Shown: positions 35,759 through 44,949 of the stretch, piece by piece
Numbering within the stretch: position 1 is the stretch's first letter
Layout of the letters: each line of letters opens with the position of its first letter
Made by a program: the position numbers and the translations under genes
Notes under the pieces: generated by a model
What the model saw: the letters and a program-made list of their open reading frames with translations, nothing else
The model's database searches: none
Told to the model about the DNA's origin: nothing
Source: Eshraghiella sp051880035
GTDB taxonomy: Bacteria; Bacillota; Clostridia; Lachnospirales; Lachnospiraceae
DNA: 64,000 nt
Direction: 5' to 3'
Assembly: GCA_051880035.1 (NCBI GenBank)
Contig: JBJENE010000046.1
Span: forward strand, 47,167-111,166

Positions 35759-36763
35759 ATGATAAATCAGGAAAAATTCAAAAAAGAATACGACACTCTT
35801 TACCTGTCTGATGCGGAAAAAAACAAGCTCACCGATTCCGTAATTTCAGGCAAAAGAAAAAAAAGCAGATTATTTTCACGGGTGCCGTTAACGATAGCTG
35901 CATGCGCAGCAACAGTCATACTTATTCTGGGTATCGGCAACATTGTCACATATACTTATGCACAGGATTCATTATTCCATGTGATTTCCATGGCAGCCAA
36001 AGGAATCGCCTCTTCCGGTATGTTCGGTGAAAAATCGGATACCGAATACCTTTCTTCGGAATTAAATGAAGTAGACTATACAGTCGTCTATAAAAATTAC
36101 GAGATATCAATAATTGATTATCTGTATGACGATCCTATGGATGTAATGTATTTTTCCGTCAGGGTAAGGTCACATGACAAAACTGCAATAAATCTATCCG
36201 ATGAACATCTTATCCATTTACAGGATTACATCTACAACTGTTTCACAATCGGCACTTTTTCCGAAGATGTAACCTTATTTCTTCTGAATGAAGACACTCC
36301 TGATTCCCAGGGTATTCTTATGCGACACGAGACCAGACCGGACGGATTGTATTTTTATGTGGAATGTGACGAGGTTAAAGACGGTCTAATCTCATTATGT
36401 ATCACGGATAAAGACGAAATGAATCTGGAGGAAGTTAAAAAGATATATACATTTGAACTTGATGAAAATATGGGAAACAGATATTGCAATATCGAATATG
36501 ATAATATAAATGTTGCCTTATCCCCATTTCAGATCAAATTTACAACATCAGTAAAGTATCCGGGTATCACAGATATGACCATCCACTATAAGGACGGAAG
36601 CGACTTTGCGGTGATTTCAGATAAAATCACGGCAGGCACAAACGGAAGCTCCGTTTCCACTTCCGGCAATTTTGTAACTTATGTTATTAAAATTGAAAAT
36701 GTCAGAGCGCTTTCAGACATTGATTATATAGATATCGACGGTAAACATTATGTAATGGAATAA
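35759..36763 (+). CDS. Membrane-anchored anti-sigma factor candidate (DUF4179-like)
   Basis: This 334-residue protein has a short cytoplasmic N-terminus (about 45 residues), one membrane helix (about 45-65, TIAACAATVILILGIGNIV) and a large extracellular beta-rich domain. This is the layout of DUF4179-type proteins that accompany ECF sigma factors in Clostridia and Bacilli. The start follows the sigma stop codon by one base, so the two are coupled. The role as anti-sigma factor is inferred from position and topology because the N-terminal segment has no zinc-type anti-sigma motif. Confidence 0.8.
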   Translation: MINQEKFKKEYDTLYLSDAEKNKLTDSVISGKRKKSRLFSRVPLTIAACAATVILILGIGNIVTYTYAQDSLFHVISMAAKGIASSGMFGEKSDTEYLSSELNEVDYTVVYKNYEISIIDYLYDDPMDVMYFSVRVRSHDKTAINLSDEHLIHLQDYIYNCFTIGTFSEDVTLFLLNEDTPDSQGILMRHETRPDGLYFYVECDEVKDGLISLCITDKDEMNLEEVKKIYTFELDENMGNRYCNIEYDNINVALSPFQIKFTTSVKYPGITDMTIHYKDGSDFAVISDKITAGTNGSSVSTSGNFVTYVIKIENVRALSDIDYIDIDGKHYVME

Positions 36764-36776
36764 CCCTTAAGAAACT

Positions 36777-36821
36777 AAAAAGATGCCGCAGGTACCAATA
36801 GGTACCAATGCGGCATCTTTT
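36777..36821. terminator. Bidirectional terminator between the sigma operon and the PurF-like gene
   Basis: A perfect 13-bp stem (AAAAGATGCCGC with GCGGCATCTTTT) encloses two copies of GGTACCAAT. A and T runs on both flanks suit termination of both convergent genes. Confidence 0.88.
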
Positions 36822-36843
36822 AAATACAATCATTTTAATATAT

Positions 36844-38247
36844 TTATTCTTTACCGTTCCAACAGTATGTGCAAAGCTTATCAGGGTCGATACCCACCGC
36901 ATCAAGCATATCGTCCAGACGGTTAAATCTCAATGTGGTAAACTTTAATTTCTTACGAATCATTTCCACCATATTGGCATATTCTTCGGAATCCGGATCA
37001 GCATATTCCTCAAGCCGTTCCCTGCTTACTTCACCACCCTCAAGTTCCTCAATAACACGCCTTGTAATTAATTCCATCTCGGATGAGGAGCGGGAAAAAT
37101 TAAGATATTTGCATCCGAATAAAAGCGGAGGACATGCAGGTCTTATATGAACTTCTTTGGCACCGCTGTCGTAAAGAAATTCCGTTGTCTCCCGTAACTG
37201 GGTTCCTCTTACAATGGAATCATCTATCAGAAGCAGGCTCTTATCCTCAATTAAGTCCTTAACCGCAATCAGCTTCATCTTGGCAATTAAATCTCTTTTG
37301 CTCTGCATTGTAGGCATAAAAGACCTTGGCCATGTAGGCGTATACTTAATAAACGGTCTTGAAAAAGGAATTCCCGATTCATTGGCATAACCTATGGCAT
37401 GTGCCGTACCTGAATCAGGTACTCCGGCAACCACATCCGGCTTGGCATCATCTCTTTTCGCCATCCGGCTTCCGCATCTGTTACGCATCTTTTCCACACT
37501 GATTCCTTCAAAAGAAGATGAAGGATATCCGTAATAAACCCACAAAAATGTGCATATTTTCATATTCTTACCGGGAGCAACAAGTGTTCTGAAGCTGTCC
37601 TCGGTCATAATTGCAATCTCTCCCGGACCCAGTTCTTTTCGAAGGGTATATCCAAGATTCAAAAAAGAAGTGTTTTCAAGACAGGCACAGTACGCCCCGT
37701 CCTTTTCTCCGATAATTACAGGAGTTCTGCCAAATTTATCCCTTACGGCATAGATTCCTTTGGGGGTAAGAATAAGCATACTCATGGAACCGTCTATTTT
37801 ATCCTGGGCATACTGTATTCCTTCTATAAAATTATCCTTCTGATTAATGAGAGCGGCAACCAGTTCTGTCTGGCTGATTTCTCCGTTGCTCATTTCAAAA
37901 AAGTGGGTAGTACCTTCAAGAATATCGCTTACCAGTTCCGCCGAGTTGTTAATCTTACCCACAGTGGTAATGGCATATGTTCCGTGATGTGAACGCACAA
38001 GAACCGGTTGTCCTTCAAAATCCGATATACTTCCTATTCCGTAGCAGCCATGCATGGAATTGGCTTCAGATTCAAACTTTGTACGGAACGGTGAATTGCT
38101 TATGTTGTGAATTGCACGGTCAAATTTGCCGTTGCCGAATACACACATACCCGCTCTTCTTGTTCCCAGATGGGAATGATAATCAGTTCCGAAAAATAAA
38201 TCAAATACACAATCATTTTTAGATGTTACGCCAAAAAATCCGCCCAT
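36844..38247 (-). CDS. Amidophosphoribosyltransferase (PurF) homologue with degenerate glutaminase site
   Basis: This 467-residue protein aligns to PurF along its length. The PRPP loop LLIDDSIVRGTQ and the preceding GVPDSGTAHAIGY segment of the C-terminal phosphoribosyltransferase domain are intact, and Cys459/Cys462 (CTYC) plus the ACPPLLFGC cysteines could ligate a 4Fe-4S cluster as in Bacillus PurF. The N-terminal glutaminase domain begins MGGFFGV instead of MCG, so the nucleophile Cys is Gly. The HxRYSTxG and NGN segments of the glutamine site are also altered (YGIGSIS, VGKINN). The start is fixed by AGGTGA just upstream. It may use free ammonia or have a different role. No other purine genes are nearby. 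Confidence 0.85.
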   Translation of the reverse strand: MGGFFGVTSKNDCVFDLFFGTDYHSHLGTRRAGMCVFGNGKFDRAIHNISNSPFRTKFESEANSMHGCYGIGSISDFEGQPVLVRSHHGTYAITTVGKINNSAELVSDILEGTTHFFEMSNGEISQTELVAALINQKDNFIEGIQYAQDKIDGSMSMLILTPKGIYAVRDKFGRTPVIIGEKDGAYCACLENTSFLNLGYTLRKELGPGEIAIMTEDSFRTLVAPGKNMKICTFLWVYYGYPSSSFEGISVEKMRNRCGSRMAKRDDAKPDVVAGVPDSGTAHAIGYANESGIPFSRPFIKYTPTWPRSFMPTMQSKRDLIAKMKLIAVKDLIEDKSLLLIDDSIVRGTQLRETTEFLYDSGAKEVHIRPACPPLLFGCKYLNFSRSSSEMELITRRVIEELEGGEVSRERLEEYADPDSEEYANMVEMIRKKLKFTTLRFNRLDDMLDAVGIDPDKLCTYCWNGKE

Positions 38248-38334
38248 TTTGTCACCTGTTATTCTAAATTTTAGACTTTTTTAAAGCCAATACAAGTATA
38301 CTAGATTTTATGTCTTCCGTAAACATATAAAATT

Positions 38335-39726
38335 TCAGGCATTAGTAACTTTTGTAATCTTTTTGCACGCAGGTATCATAAATAATACTGCGGATACAAC
38401 TGCTGCCAATTCGGCAATCGGAAATGCAAGCCATATTAAGTACTCCGCATTTGCAAAGTTAGTGAATATCCATGCACACGGAAGCGGAATTACGCAGAGT
38501 CTTAAAATCGATACAACGAGGGAGCCGAGTCCGCATTCCAATGCCTGAAAAACACCCTGTATTGCAATATTTACACCTGCGAAAATAAATCCCGGTGAAA
38601 TTATTCTTATTGCCCTTACACAAAGAACTGCTGTTTCCGAAGACAGTCCGAAAATCTTTACAAGAGGTTCGGCAAATACCTGAAGGATTATTATTCCCAC
38701 AACCATTATGATTTCTACATATATAAGCCCGAATTTGATTCCTTCATTGACCCTCTTGCGGCTTCCCATTCCGTAATTAAACGAAATAATAGGAGTTATT
38801 GCATCCCTCATTCCGAATCCGGCAAAGAAGATAAACTGCTGTATTTTGTAGAAAATTCCGTATGCCGTTACCGCCGATTTTGAAACCCTGCCAAAAATAA
38901 TATTTACACCGTATGTCATAAAAGACATAAGCGCCTGCATTATAATTGCCGGAAGTCCTATGGCATAAATTTCCTTTATGATTGCAGCTTTAGGTATAAA
39001 ATACTTAAAGCCGAAAGGTACTTCTTTATTTTTGCTGTAATGGAAAAACATTGCAACAAGCATGGAAACAATCTGTCCGATTACCGTTGCATATGCAGCT
39101 CCCGTAACTCCCATTGCAGGCAGTCCGAAATATCCGAAAATAAATATAGGATCCAGAATAATATTTGTTACGGCTCCGAGAATCTGTGCAACCGTGGAAT
39201 ATACCGTTTTACCGGTGGACTGCAGAAGCTTTTCATATATTGAAAAGAGAATCACTCCGAAAGACACAAGTGTGCATATACGAAGATATTTTTCTCCCAA
39301 TGATAAAATTAAGGCGTCATCCGTCTGACTTTTCAAATAAGCGTTAATTCCAACCAGTCCGAATACAAAGAAACACAGATAAATAATTATTCCTAACACG
39401 ATTCCGTTTCCGGCTGTCCTTGCCACCTTTTCCCTGTCTTTCTGTCCCAGGCTTTTTGACAAAAGTGCATTTACGCCCACGCCCGTTCCTATACCAAAAG
39501 CTATAATAAGCATCTGAACAGGAAACGCCAGGGTCAGGGCAGTATTGGAATATTCTCCGAGATGCGCTATTTTGTCCGTGTCCGGAATATTTGATACAAA
39601 GACACTGTCCACAATGTTATAACATGCCTGCAATACCATGGACAGAATCATTGGAATACCCATTTTGAGAAGTATTTTGGAAATCTTCTCAGTTCCCATT
39701 TTGTTAACTTTTACTTTTTCACTCAC
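38335..39726 (-). CDS. MATE family efflux transporter, second copy
   Basis: This 463-residue protein is a MATE exporter with twelve helices and the LKMGIPMILSMVLQACYNIVDSVFVS and FGIGTGVGVNALLSKSLGQ segments of the NorM/DinF branch. It is not closely similar to the other MATE protein in the window. The start is GTG 39726, 5 bases after AAAGGAGG. A consensus promoter and a terminator-like leader hairpin lie upstream, so its expression may be attenuated. The PurF-like gene follows on the same strand after 87 bases. Confidence 0.92.
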   Translation of the reverse strand: MSEKVKVNKMGTEKISKILLKMGIPMILSMVLQACYNIVDSVFVSNIPDTDKIAHLGEYSNTALTLAFPVQMLIIAFGIGTGVGVNALLSKSLGQKDREKVARTAGNGIVLGIIIYLCFFVFGLVGINAYLKSQTDDALILSLGEKYLRICTLVSFGVILFSIYEKLLQSTGKTVYSTVAQILGAVTNIILDPIFIFGYFGLPAMGVTGAAYATVIGQIVSMLVAMFFHYSKNKEVPFGFKYFIPKAAIIKEIYAIGLPAIIMQALMSFMTYGVNIIFGRVSKSAVTAYGIFYKIQQFIFFAGFGMRDAITPIISFNYGMGSRKRVNEGIKFGLIYVEIIMVVGIIILQVFAEPLVKIFGLSSETAVLCVRAIRIISPGFIFAGVNIAIQGVFQALECGLGSLVVSILRLCVIPLPCAWIFTNFANAEYLIWLAFPIAELAAVVSAVLFMIPACKKITKVTNA

Positions 39727-39784
39727 TTTTCCTCCTTTAGGGATTTTACCCGGAAACTTTTACGGAAAGCTTCCATAACCATAT

Positions 39785-39866
39785 TAAAAAAAGCGCAAAC
39801 CCATCCGGATTTACGCTTTCGCAACACGACGCTCGTATTTTAAACCAAAATATTGCAAATTGTCAA
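39785..39866 (-). promoter_or_regulatory. MATE promoter with terminator-like leader hairpin
   Basis: On the minus strand TTGACA (39861-39866) and TTAAAA or TAAAAT (39837-39843) are 17-18 bases apart. About 15 bases after the expected start a hairpin (AAGCGTAAATCC with GGTTTGCGCTT, 39791-39818) ends in a seven-T run at about 39785-39791. It precedes the gene by about 60 bases, so it would stop transcription before the MATE gene unless prevented. Confidence 0.6.
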
Positions 39867-39929
39867 ACACTTTTCCCGATTTTTCTTAATCATTGACAAT
39901 ACGGGTAAACTAAATTAAATTTAATTTAT

Positions 39930-40011
39930 AATGAAAGGCCCCCTCAGCGTGAACGCTTCGGCGGCATGGTAATGAAAGGCCCCCTCAGCGTGAACGCTTC
40001 GGCGGCATGGT
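39930..40011. repeat. Tandem duplication of a 41-bp GC-rich hairpin element
   Basis: Two identical adjacent copies (39930-39970 and 39971-40011) begin AATGAAAGGCC and end GGCGGCATGGT. Each copy contains an inverted repeat (AGCG-TGAA-CGCT inside GCCCCC/GGCGGC arms). They are much more GC-rich than the flanks and lie directly after a TATAAT sequence (39927-39932), 33 bases before the next gene's ATG, so they would be in its 5' untranslated region. Their nature is unknown. Confidence 0.85.
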
Positions 40012-40043
40012 ATACAATATATTAGAAGGGATTTAAATCGTAT

Positions 40044-42071
40044 ATGAAGAGTTTTTTTAAGTTTTGTATCATTTCACTGGCAATATGCCTGTTTATGGAA
40101 ATATTTATTTTTAATATAAACTGCTTTCATCTTATCGGAGGCGATTACGAGAAAAAGCAGCTTGATATAGGCGGAGAAGATATTAGTAATAATGGTTCCG
40201 GATCTGTTTCTTTTGAATTTACAGACCTTGGCATTCCGGTGGGAACAATAACCGTTGATGCCGAATCTTTAACCAAAGCCTATGTTGATGTAAGCATCGA
40301 CATGTCAGACGACAGCCATTCTACTTACAGGAATAATATTGCATCCGGCACAATCATTAAGGGGAATGCCAAAAGTCAGACTATCGTCTGCAATTTCTCC
40401 GGAAATGTACATGATTTAAGGATAAAAATTAATGCAGATGATGACGAACTTCTGACCATAAAAGGAATAACCCTTAATAAACCCGTGCCGTTTAAGTTTT
40501 CTTTTATCCGCTTCTTTGGCTTTTTCCTCGGAAGTGTTACCGTATACGGTTTATGCAGATTCAGAATATTCAGGGATGACTATGGCCGGAATAAGGACCG
40601 GGTAGACATAATCGCATATATTTTCACCGGTGTCCTTATCCTTACAGCTATAATGCTTACCACACTTTGCAATAAAAGCTCAAATATTACCACCAGCTTC
40701 AAATCCACAACAGGCAACCAGATTACCAAAGAACTGGTGGATGCCTTTGAAGCAGGCCAGGTGTCACTTTTGATTGAGCCCGGTGAAAAACTTTTAGCCA
40801 TTGATAATCCTTACGACGCCGGTATGCGTGCCGCAGAAGATGTGGGCAGTTATGCGTGGGATCATCTTTTATATAACGGCAAATACTACTCCTATTACGG
40901 AATTTTACCGGTACTTCTTTTATTCCTGCCTTACCATGTTATTACAGGATACTATTTCCCATCCGCTGTGGCAGTATGCCTTTTCGGATGTATCGGTATC
41001 TTATTCCTTACCAAGACATACCTTTGTTTTGTTAAAAAGTTCTTTAAAAACACCCGTGCCTCAATAATCCTTATGGGATTAGTCATGATGCAGCTTGTTA
41101 CCGGAATATGGTTCTGCTTTCCGGTTCCCAACTTCTACGAAATTGCCCAGACATCGGGCTTTGCCTGCGTTACCGTGGGTGCATGGTTCCTGTTTGGCTC
41201 CAACATAATCGGTGACGGTAAAATCAATAAAATAAAGTTAGCCTTTTCTTCGGTATTTTTAAGTTTTGCCGTATTGTGCAGGCCTACGCTTGCCGTTTAT
41301 TGTATTGCAGCATTATTTTTTATCTATGCCGGTTTCACCAAAATAAAAAAAGAAAACAGCGGGCATTATACCTCCTATTTTCTTTCCGCTTTGATACCTT
41401 TCGTACTTATAGGTTCAATCCAGATGGCATACAACTATATGCGTTTCGGTTCGTTTTTTGACTTCGGTATTCAATACTCACTTACAATTAACGATTTTAC
41501 TTCGGCACAGTATCATACTCATTTTGCACTGATAGGATTTTTTAATTACCTGTTTACACTTCCGTCATTCAGTCAGAATTTTCCTTTCCTGACCGCATCA
41601 TCCGTGCAGACCTTCCGGCCGAACGGATATTATTTCGTGGCCACCAATACTGCCATAGGCTTATTATGGAAAGCACTTCCGCTTCTGTCATACGGATACG
41701 GAATAAAAGCATACCGCCTGTCGGATAATCCGAACAAAAAGCGATATGCTCTGCTTCTTCTGATAAGCTGCATTATTATGCCGTGTATTATAATCTTTTC
41801 CATCTGGGAAAGCGGATACGGCGCAAGATACTCAGTGGACTTTGCATGGCAGATACTTCTCGGTGCACTGATTATTGCATTCATGATATTTAACCGCTGT
41901 GATGCAAGGATTAAAAAACATCTGAACAGACTTATGGTCGTTGCCACATTCTTATGTTTTATACTGTGCTTTGCCCAGATTTACCAGTGGGTCGGCTCCG
42001 TTACCAAACTTTCCGTAGGTGACAATGCCGCTTACCTGTCATTTGCAAGATTATTTGAATTCTGGAAATAG
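40044..42071 (+). CDS. Large polytopic membrane protein, possibly GT-C type glycosyltransferase
   Basis: This 675-residue protein has a first membrane helix, an extracytoplasmic beta-rich region (about 35-155), then about ten further membrane helices. The loop after helix three contains AWDHLLYNGKYYSYYGILP, and a similar NGKYYSY pattern is seen in GT-C fold lipid-sugar transferases, but I cannot point to a certain catalytic acidic motif. It might act in cell-envelope glycan assembly. The tandem 41-bp repeat lies just upstream, and the ribosome binding site is weak. The function is best left open. Confidence 0.6.
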   Translation: MKSFFKFCIISLAICLFMEIFIFNINCFHLIGGDYEKKQLDIGGEDISNNGSGSVSFEFTDLGIPVGTITVDAESLTKAYVDVSIDMSDDSHSTYRNNIASGTIIKGNAKSQTIVCNFSGNVHDLRIKINADDDELLTIKGITLNKPVPFKFSFIRFFGFFLGSVTVYGLCRFRIFRDDYGRNKDRVDIIAYIFTGVLILTAIMLTTLCNKSSNITTSFKSTTGNQITKELVDAFEAGQVSLLIEPGEKLLAIDNPYDAGMRAAEDVGSYAWDHLLYNGKYYSYYGILPVLLLFLPYHVITGYYFPSAVAVCLFGCIGILFLTKTYLCFVKKFFKNTRASIILMGLVMMQLVTGIWFCFPVPNFYEIAQTSGFACVTVGAWFLFGSNIIGDGKINKIKLAFSSVFLSFAVLCRPTLAVYCIAALFFIYAGFTKIKKENSGHYTSYFLSALIPFVLIGSIQMAYNYMRFGSFFDFGIQYSLTINDFTSAQYHTHFALIGFFNYLFTLPSFSQNFPFLTASSVQTFRPNGYYFVATNTAIGLLWKALPLLSYGYGIKAYRLSDNPNKKRYALLLLISCIIMPCIIIFSIWESGYGARYSVDFAWQILLGALIIAFMIFNRCDARIKKHLNRLMVVATFLCFILCFAQIYQWVGSVTKLSVGDNAAYLSFARLFEFWK

Positions 42072-42079
42072 CTTAGAAA

Positions 42080-42925
42080 TTACTTTTTCTCAATAAAAAG
42101 CACGCCAAGGGTTCCGGGACCGCAATGGCTTGAAATTACGCTTCCGGCTCTTGTTACCAGAATTTCCTCAAATATATTCATGCTTTGAAGATATTCACGC
42201 ACTTTTTGTATTGTATCTTCATCACAGCCCGAATGGGTTATAAATACCCTGTCAGGTCTGGCATTGTTAATCTGCTCCCGCATGTCTTCCACATAATTAA
42301 GAATAACAGCCTGCATCTTGCCACGGTATTTTTTGCCCGGATGCATGGCTCCGTCTTCCACAAGAATCTTAGGATGGAGTTTAAGGGCTCCTCCTGCCAG
42401 TGCTGCAAGTCCGCTGCAGCGGCCTCCTCTGTACAGATAAGTCAAAGTATCCACAACAAAGCTGGCTCTTACATCCGGCTTAATGCTTTCAATGTATTCC
42501 GCAATCTCTTTTGCAGGTTTTCCCTGTCCGGCCATTATAGCTGCTTCTATTACAAGAAGGCCCACTCCGGTTGAGAGATTTCCCGAATCGATTACAAAAA
42601 CCCTGTCCTCACACCCTTCCGATGCCATTCGCATAACGCTTCCCGTAGCTGACATTTTCTCGGAAATACAGAAACATACAACCTCGCTTCCGTCTGCCAC
42701 AGCTTCATTAATAAGCGTTGCCACATCCTCTATTGACGGCGCTGAGGTCTTCGGGGTTGTTTTGGTTCTGTCGGACCATGTATATATTTCATCCGGAGAG
42801 ATATTTTTTCCGTCCTCGAACTCTTCACCATCAAGTACCACATGAAGAGGTGCAATCTGTATATTATACTTATTAATCAGTTCTTCCGACAAATCACATG
42901 TACTGTCTGAAATAATCTTTACACT
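42080..42925 (-). CDS. DegV family fatty-acid-binding protein
   Basis: This 281-residue protein has the DegV fold: KIISDSTCDLSEEL at the N-terminus, TSAPSIEDV with the Thr-Ser pair that holds the fatty acid carboxylate, and LTYLYRGGRCSG in the second half. In family terms it binds acyl chains and presents them to fatty-acid kinase (FakA), which is not in this window. The start is ATG 42925; a strong AAAGGAGG site lies 13 bases upstream, which is longer than usual. It ends 8 bases from the convergent membrane protein gene. Confidence 0.93.
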   Translation of the reverse strand, partial: SVKIISDSTCDLSEELINKYNIQIAPLHVVLDGEEFEDGKNISPDEIYTWSDRTKTTPKTSAPSIEDVATLINEAVADGSEVVCFCISEKMSATGSVMRMASEGCEDRVFVIDSGNLSTGVGLLVIEAAIMAGQGKPAKEIAEYIESIKPDVRASFVVDTLTYLYRGGRCSGLAALAGGALKLHPKILVEDGAMHPGKKYRGKMQAVILNYVEDMREQINNARPDRVFITHSGCDEDTIQKVREYLQSMNIFEEILVTRAGSVISSHCGPGTLGVLFIEKK

Positions 42926-43038
42926 CATATTGATACAAAATCCTCCTTTGTAACCATATTCTTTCCAAAAAAGTATCATTAAAAACTATCAATATGATTA
43001 TAAAAAAACATTTTTTTGTTTGCAAGTACAATTATTAC

Positions 43039-44265
43039 TTACTTATCCTGTGCATTTATTTCCCCTGCAAGCTCAAATCCTTTTTTGGCTGCAATCACCG
43101 CTATTATTTCATTAATTACCGCTGCCGCCGCAATTGTTCCTTTTACGATAACAGAAAGCTCCGGCCTTGTGTCCGCAAGAACCGCGCTTATTATACCGGC
43201 GAACACCAGTGAAACTCCGGAGTGAGGCAAAAGGGTCAGCCCCAGATATTTCTGAACCGTTCCCGGCATTTTCATAAGCCTTGCACCAAGTCCGGCTCCG
43301 AAATATTTTCCGCATGCTCTTGATATAATATAGACAAATGTATAAACTCCCGCTCCGAGAATCAGATGATAGTCAAGCGGTGCACCCAGATCAACAATTG
43401 CTCCTAACAGGCATATTCCAAGTATAGGCTGAAAATATCCGGTTATTGTCTGCAGTTTATCTTCCGGAAGCATGTTGGAAAATGCAGCCGCAAAAGCCAC
43501 TCCGGATAACATATAATTAATCGTTATTCCCGTAAGTACATATGTGTTAAGAAAATAACCTATGCCTGCGGTAAGTGTAACTCCCACAATAAGAGTTGCC
43601 AGTATCCCTATTCTGTTTTTAATCCTTTTAAGGACCAGACCTGCCATAATTCCTACAACGGCACCCACCACAATAGGAAGAAAAATCATGACCGGAATCA
43701 TTAAAAGCGAAACTTCTCCTCCGGAAACCGTCCTTGATATAAATGCATTCACGGTAAAAAATACTGCAATTCCCACAATATCATCCAGTACTGCCATCGG
43801 AAGCAGGGTGTTGGTAACAGGACCTTTCGTGTGAAATTCGCTTACTATTGATAATGCAGGTGCCGGTGCCGTAGCCAGGGCAATACCGCCGAACGCAAAT
43901 GCAAGATATACAGGGATTCCCGCAATTTTAAAGATAATTCCGAATACAAGTGAAACAAGTATGAATGTACCCAGTGACTGTGTTAAAGTTGTAACAATCA
44001 ATGCTTTTCCTGAGTTTTTAAGCTTTCTCCACACAAGCTCCGTACCAAGCATAATACCAAAGGCACACTGCATCCACATTACTATTATTTTATACCAGGT
44101 TGACAAAAGAACCCCGGCAGGTAGCAGTCCTATGGCATGGGGGCCAAGAATCATTCCTGCCACAAGCCATCCCAAGATTGCCGGAAGTTTTATTTTGGTA
44201 ACTGCCTTTCCGGCAGCCCAGGCCAGCATAAGTGTGGAAATCCAATATACTATATTAAGAATCAT
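43039..44265 (-). CDS. Cation:proton antiporter (CPA2/KefB type, transmembrane domain only)
   Basis: This 408-residue membrane protein has about twelve helices of the CPA2 Na+(K+)/H+ exchanger family, with LPAILGWLVAGMILGP in the first helices and the PMAVLDDIVGI segment containing the conserved Asp-Asp of helix 5. It lacks a C-terminal TrkA-N regulatory domain, so it is a short form. Its start overlaps the TetR stop (ATGA), so the regulator and antiporter form one operon, and the regulator probably represses it. The ion is not predictable. Confidence 0.92.
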   Translation of the reverse strand: MILNIVYWISTLMLAWAAGKAVTKIKLPAILGWLVAGMILGPHAIGLLPAGVLLSTWYKIIVMWMQCAFGIMLGTELVWRKLKNSGKALIVTTLTQSLGTFILVSLVFGIIFKIAGIPVYLAFAFGGIALATAPAPALSIVSEFHTKGPVTNTLLPMAVLDDIVGIAVFFTVNAFISRTVSGGEVSLLMIPVMIFLPIVVGAVVGIMAGLVLKRIKNRIGILATLIVGVTLTAGIGYFLNTYVLTGITINYMLSGVAFAAAFSNMLPEDKLQTITGYFQPILGICLLGAIVDLGAPLDYHLILGAGVYTFVYIISRACGKYFGAGLGARLMKMPGTVQKYLGLTLLPHSGVSLVFAGIISAVLADTRPELSVIVKGTIAAAAVINEIIAVIAAKKGFELAGEINAQDK

Positions 44266-44870
44266 TTCAATTCCTCCTTCGCAATGCCGTAAAGCATAAT
44301 GTCAAATAATTTGCATACATTCATTTCATGAAGGTTCAGTTTCTCGCGAACAGTCATTTTTCCTCCAAGGACATTTAAAAATTCATAATTATACCATCTT
44401 TGTATTGCGGAAAAATAGCTTAACGCTTCCTCCTCTGATATTTTGTCTCTTAATTTATGTCCTGACAGTTCCTTACTGCATATTTCAATGTTAAACTCAT
44501 TAAAATCCGAATATATTTCATTTATCCGGGCAACAAGATGCCCCGGCGGATTTGTTCTGGCTTCCAGAAAAATATATGCTTCATATTCATTGGCATCAAA
44601 AAACTTTTTCCTGGCATCCATATATTTTACAAAGCTCTCATCCGCCTTATTTTCGGCTACATATCCGATTAAATCATTTAAACTTCGCTTTACGCATTCA
44701 AGATAGAGCTCATCTTTATCCTTAAAATTGTGATATACAAGGCCCTTATTTATTCCTGTTTTACATATATTGTTTATGGAGCCCAAAGCATATCCGTTGG
44801 TCCCGAATTCCCTTATGGCCGCCATAAAAATCTTTTCTCTTGTAATCTCTGTTTTTTCCTTCTGTTTCAT
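44262..44870 (-). CDS. TetR family transcriptional regulator
   Basis: This protein of about 202 residues has an N-terminal TetR helix-turn-helix (FMAAIREFGTNGYALGSINNICKTGINKGLVYHNFKDKDEL) and a ligand-binding C-terminal domain of usual length. Starts at 44879 and 44870 are both possible; ATG 44870 is favoured because GAGGA then has a workable 9-base spacing. A perfect 9-bp inverted repeat lies about 20 bases upstream, a likely operator for autorepression. It is co-transcribed with the CPA2 antiporter, its probable target. Confidence 0.93.
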   Translation of the reverse strand: MKQKEKTEITREKIFMAAIREFGTNGYALGSINNICKTGINKGLVYHNFKDKDELYLECVKRSLNDLIGYVAENKADESFVKYMDARKKFFDANEYEAYIFLEARTNPPGHLVARINEIYSDFNEFNIEICSKELSGHKLRDKISEEEALSYFSAIQRWYNYEFLNVLGGKMTVREKLNLHEMNVCKLFDIMLYGIAKEELK

Positions 44871-44890
44871 TATGCCCATTCCTCAAAAAT

Positions 44891-44914
44891 AAAATTGACC
44901 TTGCAGTCAATTTT
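44891..44914. promoter_or_regulatory. Palindromic operator candidate of the TetR-antiporter operon
   Basis: AAAATTGAC and GTCAATTTT are perfect 9-bp inverted arms around CTTGCA. A second, weaker copy (TTGTCTGCAAAGTCAA, about 44923-44938) lies 8 bases further upstream. The position 20 bases before the TetR start fits an autoregulatory operator. Confidence 0.8.
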
Positions 44915-44949
44915 ACATCCCATTGTCTGCAAAGTCAATATTATTTCAA

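Noticed and set aside
39930..40011. Possible CRISPR array
   Set aside because: The two 41-base copies are directly adjacent with no spacer, and there are no cas genes.
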